From Bubalus kerabau (Eukaryota > Chordata > Mammalia > Artiodactyla > Bovidae), in the NCBI RefSeq assembly GCF_029407905.1, contig NC_073645.1:54207501-54271500 (forward strand): a DNA stretch of 64,000 nt, given 5' to 3'. The notes beneath the pieces were generated by a model. The model saw nothing but the letters and a program-made list of their open reading frames with translations. It was not told the DNA's origin and made no database searches. Shown piece after piece: positions 59,181 to 64,000 of the stretch. The position numbers and the translations under genes were made by a program. Each line of letters starts with the position of its first letter. Position 1 is the first letter of the stretch.

Positions 59181-59487
59181 GAAATGAAACATTTCCATGT
59201 CTATTTCTGCTCATTCCTGTATTGTGGAGGTTATTCCATATATCTCTTTGTTCTGTTCAGTCTCCCTCCTGAGTGACTGCGTGCTGCCTTCCTGGAAGGG
59301 ATACGCCTGCTGCAGCAGGGCCGTCGGTCCACCCGGGGGCGGTTTTGCACCCCGGACAGTTGACAAGATCCGGACACTTGGTTGTCATACCCGAGAGGTG
59401 CTGCTGACATCTAGTGGACAGAGGCCAGAAATGCAGCTTAATATTCTGTTGCGTGCAGGGCCGCCTCAGAGCGAAGTCGTGGTGGTG

Positions 59488-59692
59488 GTTTAGTCCCTGA
59501 GTCGTGTCCAACTCTTGAGACCCCGTGGACTGTACCCTACCTTGGGATTTCTGTCCATGGGATTTCCTAGGCAAGAATACAGGAGTGGGTTGCCATTTCC
59601 TCCTCCAGGGGATCTTCCTGACCTGGGGATCAAACCCGCGTCTCCTATGTCTCCTGCATTGGCAGGCGGATTCTTTTCCGCTGAAACACCAG
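59488..59692 (-). mobile_element. Bov-tA SINE, antisense
   Basis: Body from 59488 (GTTTAGTCCCTGAGTCGTGT), tRNA head complement ending near 59690 (TTGGCAGGCGGATTCTTTTC). Confidence 0.88.
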
Positions 59693-61185
59693 CTTTGTGG
59701 CCCCAAACGTCTGTATTTCCAGGTTGAGTAACTCTGTGCTAGATGGTCAAACCAAACTTCTTTTAAAATAGGATCCTTTGTGATTTTCAGCACAGACATT
59801 TGTTTGGGAAGAGCTCTTGGAAGGAGAAGATGGCATGTTATAAGTCGGTGTTCTTGTCTTCTATCACCAGGCACTTTGTCTGAATGAAGGTAGAGATGTC
59901 CACAGAGGTTTGCAGTCACTCCTCAGGGAGGTGAGCACGCCCGGCCCACAGAGCCTGCTCACAACTGCCAACAGACTGTTTGGGAAAAGACATGTGATTT
60001 CCTGCCAGTAAGCAGTGCTCCCACTTTGATGAAATAGAAACTGAAAATAAAACAGAAATTACGGAAGAGCAGAAATAAAGAATAGCTGTACTGCCTTGAA
60101 AATGTGCTTAGCATTATACTTCTGTAAATTGAGAATTTTGTGGTTGCCTCTGAATTGTGTCCTTTAAAAATGATTGTTTCTGATCTCTCATGCTCCCAGA
60201 TGTTAGTTTCAACTTCTCCATCCTCCTGCACCCACACCTGCCTTCCCCCATCCCCATCTCAGTGAGCACAGCCCCTAACCCTGTCTCGTCTCTGCCAGGC
60301 ACTTTCTGTGGAGCTGCCCTCGAGGTCTCTTAAATTTGCCCCTTTTCTGAATCACCATTGGCATTGCTGGTGTCCAGGTTCTCACACCTTCTGCACTGTT
60401 ATTTTAATTGTTTTCTAACTGATCTCTCCAAGTCCAACCTGGTGCTTCTACACTACTGATAGAATAGTCTTTCTAAAATTAAAATCTGTCCCTAAAAGAT
60501 AAGATTTTGTATCTGAGTATTTCCTATTTACTGCAGCGTGTGATTCCAAAGTTCCCTAGTCCAGTAGAAGCCTGCCATTATTCAATAAGTGAGAATCAAA
60601 CAACTGTGCCAAACGATAAGCAGCGGGATGCTGTTTTAAGATTAATGAAATGGTCAGGGTAAGTCTGGCCATCTTACCAGTTGGCAGCTCCAAGGATTAT
60701 TCTGTAAGATGCAACTATAACCTTGTCCTGGCTGCTGTTGGGTGCTGCCCACTGCAGATTGCCTGCTCTGGGCTTCAGTGTCCTTGGAGATGATTCTGAG
60801 TCCTTCAGCTAGTTAGGTTTTCTAGGATAAGCACTTGTGATTCCAGGAATCTTCTGGTTAATGGATGCTCATTTTTGAATATGAGCCAGATCTTTGAATA
60901 TTGTAATTGGGGGATATTGAGGACACAGGGGATCATTCTCCACTTTTCACGGTCGCTTGGGTTCTTCTCTCTACATCTTCTTTCCTCTGTAGAAGCTAAA
61001 ATGTTTGAGGACAGGAGATGGGCAAAGGATGGGAGCCAATTGCCAGGCACATGATATCAGAAAACAAGTTTTCATGAGGTGAGTTATCTGTGAATTTTAA
61101 TGTGTTACATATAATGCCCTTCCTGATTTGACTCCAACTTACATTTCATGACTCATCCCTTGTTACTTTTCCCCCTAATTCCCTA
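59693..61185. other. Intergenic, nothing recognised
   Basis: I looked for upstream exons of the serpin relic here (the N-terminal half and the conserved clade B 'NVFFSP' type block) and did not see one. Confidence 0.4.
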
Positions 61186-61312
61186 CACACAGACACACAT
61201 GCACACAGACACAGACATGCATACACACATGCACGCACGCCTCCCACATGCCCCGCGAGTGTGCATGCACGCACACAGACACACACAGACACACAGACAC
61301 ACACACATAGAT
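61186..61312. repeat. (CA)-rich imperfect microsatellite
   Basis: A run of CACA, CACG and ACAGACAC units over about 125 bases, interrupted by a short non-repeat segment at 61241-61260. Confidence 0.9.
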
Positions 61313-61805
61313 TCGACTCCTGGAAGACCTACAAGACTTTGATAGCCTAGTTCAAGCCTCCCAATCATTCCATGAGGATGTTTCAGACCCTCTGGTTGGT
61401 GTTGGTGGTACAGAAAGGAGTAAAACATGATTAGGCCACCTAGTGGAGGAGGTAAAATCAAACAGAAGGTCAACATGGAGTTACATGTCTAACAGGAACG
61501 TTTATGGGCTGTTTCATGCATAGCTGCTGCCGTCCGTGTTCTCAGAACAGCCTGCAGCTTCTGTGTGTGTGTGTTTCTCAGCAGACTGTGAGCCACCTCG
61601 GGTCCAATGTCCTGTCTTCACCCTGGTGTCCACATGTGGCACAGTGTCAGTGGTCTATACATTTTTATTAATTGCACAAATGAGTCTTAAAGTATAGATT
61701 GCCCTGTGCAAGCATTTATGCCAGAAACATGTTAAGAAAAAAATGTTTCACACTTTGAGGAAACCTTGCCAAGTAGAATATGGCTACACTTGGAATTCAT
61801 TTGTA
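61313..61805. other. No gene recognised
   Basis: Sequence immediately upstream of the serpin-like exon; no coding or repeat signal seen. Confidence 0.4.
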
Positions 61806-62598
61806 TGCTTTTAAGGAATCCTGCCAGAAGTTCTATCAGGCTGACCTGGAGGTCCTTTGCTGAAGACACCGAAGAATGCAGGAAACACATAGACGACGGG
61901 ACGATGGAGAAGACGGAAGGTGAGAGCTTGTCTTTTTGGGGGCGGTGCCGTTGTGAGGGAGACAGCCGAGACTGCCCGCATGTGATCCCACGGCACTTCC
62001 AGTGGCCTGTGTGGATGTGTTTGCTGGGTTTTCAGGCCAGTTCTCTGTCCATGGGATTCTCTAGGCAAGAACACTGGGGTGGGTTGCCATTTCCTTCTCC
62101 AGGGGATATTCCCAACCCAGGGATCGAACCTCGATCTCCTGCATTGCAGGCAGACTCTTTACTGTCTGAGCCATCACCCATCATGGAAGCCCCAATGCCC
62201 ATCTGATATTTTTCTTGGGCTTATGAAATGGTGATTTCTGAAAAATGCTTAAACCCAGTGTAGGTCTCTGCTTCAAGATCGTTGTTTGAGGACAAGCACT
62301 ACACTGCGTGTGTGCCCAGCATGAAACATCATCCCCCGAGTGCTCAGGGGGCAGAAGGGCAGGATTCCAGCCTTTGCTTGATATTGAGAGAAGTTTTGTA
62401 AAGGAAAAGTTTATTCTCCCCCAATAGCAGTAACTTTCTCTCGTACTCTTTATAGGTAAGATATCAGAGATACTGGGGGCTGGGACAGTCTGTCCTCTGA
62501 TTAAGCTCGTCCTGGTGAATGTCATCTATTTCAAAGGCAAGTGGAATGAGCAATTTGACAGAAAGCACACAAGGGGAATGCCCTTTAAGACTAACCAG
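61806..62598 (+). pseudogene. SERPINB8-like two-exon fragment
   Basis: Clade B serpins are intracellular protease inhibitors. Exon A (about 61806-61919) reads FKESCQKFYQADLE, then, after a frame break, AEDTEECRKHIDDG... EKTEG. Exon B (62456-62598, 143 bases) is open: GKISEILGAGTV, KLVLVNVIYFKGKWNEQFDR, MPFKTNQ. It has AG before and GT after. The words AEDTEECRKHI and FKGKWNEQFDRK fit SERPINB8 better than B6 or B9. The frame break at 61851-61858 fits a roughly 5-base deletion and gives a TGA; the expected acceptor AG before exon A also looks lost. The intron is retained, so it is a duplicated, not processed, copy. Reactive-centre exons are not in the window. Confidence 0.85.
62034..62195 (-). 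mobile_element. Bov-tA SINE in the serpin-relic intron
   Basis: Antisense SINE body and head complement (TTCCTTCTCCAGGGGATATT, ATTGCAGGCAGACTCTTTAC) between exon A and exon B. Confidence 0.85.
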
Positions 62599-63064
62599 GT
62601 AGAAAAACATTTTGCAGACATATTGTTACTTTCTAAAGTAATACTCTGGGAAAGACTCTGGGAAAGATTGTGAAGGAATGGAAAAAATAATTTATTTCAC
62701 ACTGTCTTGATTCTTAATTTATTTCTGAATGAATTTCATATCCCCTGTATATCTCTTATTGGAATGGGAAAGAGAAATACTAAAATAATTGTTATATTGA
62801 TCTTTTTGTCTTTGGTCAAATCAGTCTTCTGTCTCCAGTCATGTTATTTGGATTGAAAGAAAATTTCTTCTAAGCCTTGGAGTTGTGTTTGTATTATTCT
62901 ACCACTGACTATATTTAGACTTTTCCTTGCAACTGTCAATGACAACTATGACTATTTATTGCTTTAGAATTCATGGCTGTACAATTTGGAATACAAGAAA
63001 AAAAGTGTTAGCAAATGTTCAGGACAGCTTTGTTTTTATTTATTTTTGGAAATAAAAATTGTAC
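62599..63064. other. Downstream of serpin exon B, no next exon found
   Basis: The following clade B exon was not recognised here or up to the window end. Confidence 0.45.
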
Positions 63065-63335
63065 AGCAATGGCAGCCCACTCCAGTACTTTGCCTGGAAA
63101 ATCCCATGGACGGAGGAGCCTGGTAGACTGCAGTCCATGGGGTCGCTAGGAGTCGGACACGACTGAGCGACTTCACTTTCACTTTTCACTTTCATGCATT
63201 GGAGAAGGAAATGGCAACCCACTCCAGTGTTCTTGCCTGGAGAATCCCAGGGACGGGGGAGCCTGGTGGGCTGCCGTCTCTGGGGTCGCACAGAGTCGGA
63301 CATGACTGAAGCGACTTAGCAGCAGTAGCAGCAAA
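63065..63335 (+). mobile_element. Bov-A2 SINE
   Basis: Two tandem Bov-A monomers (63065-63200, 63201-63335), close in sequence to the copy at 48608-48885, ending AGCAGCAGTAGCAGC. Confidence 0.93.
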
Positions 63336-64000
63336 GTGTACAAGATGAGGATTTGAGATATATAGTGAAATGATTACTGCAGTGAAGCTAATTAAAATAT
63401 CTTTCTCTCACATAGTTACCATATATTTTCTTGATGATAGCACCTGAAATCTACCCTCTTAGCAAATGTCCAGCATTTCATATTATTATATTATTAATGC
63501 ACAGTATTATTAACTATAGTCATCATTCTGTGTGTTTGATTTTTAGACTTCTATGCCTACCTTTAAAAAGGTTTTCTCCATTCACTTTTGAATATGATAA
63601 TGGCTGAGGTCAATAACTCTCAGTTTGGAATTTGACCTCCGTCCACTTGATAATAGCATATTGCACAAAAATTTACATGCCCAGAATATAGTTGATGCAG
63701 TCGTTAAAAATGGTGGACTCTGGATGTCTCATCAAGGTTTTCCCTCCAAGAAAGCAAGGCCATGAAGCCGATTATATCATTGAGTAACACTCAGAGTGAA
63801 AGTGTAGCTCCCTCTGGCCTATATGGCTTTTCTAAGCAGATCTTCCAGTGCAGGCTTGAATATTAGCTACTTTTCCTCTTAACTTTGAGAAATAGTTTTT
63901 TTAATTGAAAGGCCCCTTTGAGTGCTTCTCTATTTATCTTTAAAAAAACACAATTTCTTCTGAGAGTAGTATAGAGAACTTTGTGTCTCTGTTTATCACT
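63336..64000. other. A+T-rich intergenic to window end
   Basis: No exon of the serpin, RNA gene or classifiable repeat seen. Confidence 0.4.

Overview
This is a mammalian nuclear genome window from a pecoran ruminant, most likely cattle or a close bovid. BovB LINEs, Bov-tA and Bov-A2 SINEs, CHR-2 type tRNA-Glu SINEs and a ruminant-style L1 occur throughout. The species and chromosome (by synteny, probably the distal end of bovine chromosome 26) are inferences.

Two intact genes sit tail to tail. CYP2E1 (plus strand, nine coding exons, 4260-14532, 495 residues) is complete, with TATA box, an HNF1-like element and all GT/AG splice sites readable. SYCE1 (minus strand, thirteen coding exons, 50981-38921, 346 residues) is also complete; exon phases sum to one open frame, and it starts in a CpG-rich promoter at about 50.7-51.3 kb. 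The CYP2E1-SYCE1 neighbourhood matches human 10q26.3. The genes are not functionally coupled: one is a hepatic microsomal monooxygenase, the other a meiotic synaptonemal-complex protein.

Layout: 1-4.1 kb, two opposed BovB fragments, a CHR-2 SINE, a tRNA-Ala relic and the CYP2E1 upstream flank; 4.1-14.7 kb, CYP2E1; 16.1-19.6 kb, a near full-length antisense BovB with a nested SINE and an internal minisatellite; 20-25.3 kb, SINEs, an LTR-like relic and a BovB with a twin-priming-type inversion; 25.3-26.3 kb, a decayed C2H2 zinc-finger pseudogene; 26.9-30.5 kb, an L1 keeping its 5' UTR and ORF1 but lacking ORF2; 33.4-36.3 kb, an ERV-L-like pol relic split by a well-preserved BovB; 36.3-38.5 kb, BovB/SINE mosaic; 38.9-51.3 kb, SYCE1, whose 7-kb first intron is repeat-rich; 51.4-54.7 kb, two head-to-head BovB copies; 55-56.3 kb, an L1 ORF2 3' remnant split by two LTR-like insertions; 57.9-59.2 kb, more BovB; 61.8-62.6 kb, two exons of a SERPINB8-like pseudogene; 63.1-63.3 kb, a Bov-A2 SINE.

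I found no evidence of a new multi-gene system. The interest lies in retroelement structural events (inverted BovB pairs, 5' inversion, nested insertions, an L1 missing its 3' part), the out-of-place serpin fragment and small details of SYCE1. Repeat boundaries are read by eye against remembered consensus features and are approximate unless a target-site duplication is stated.
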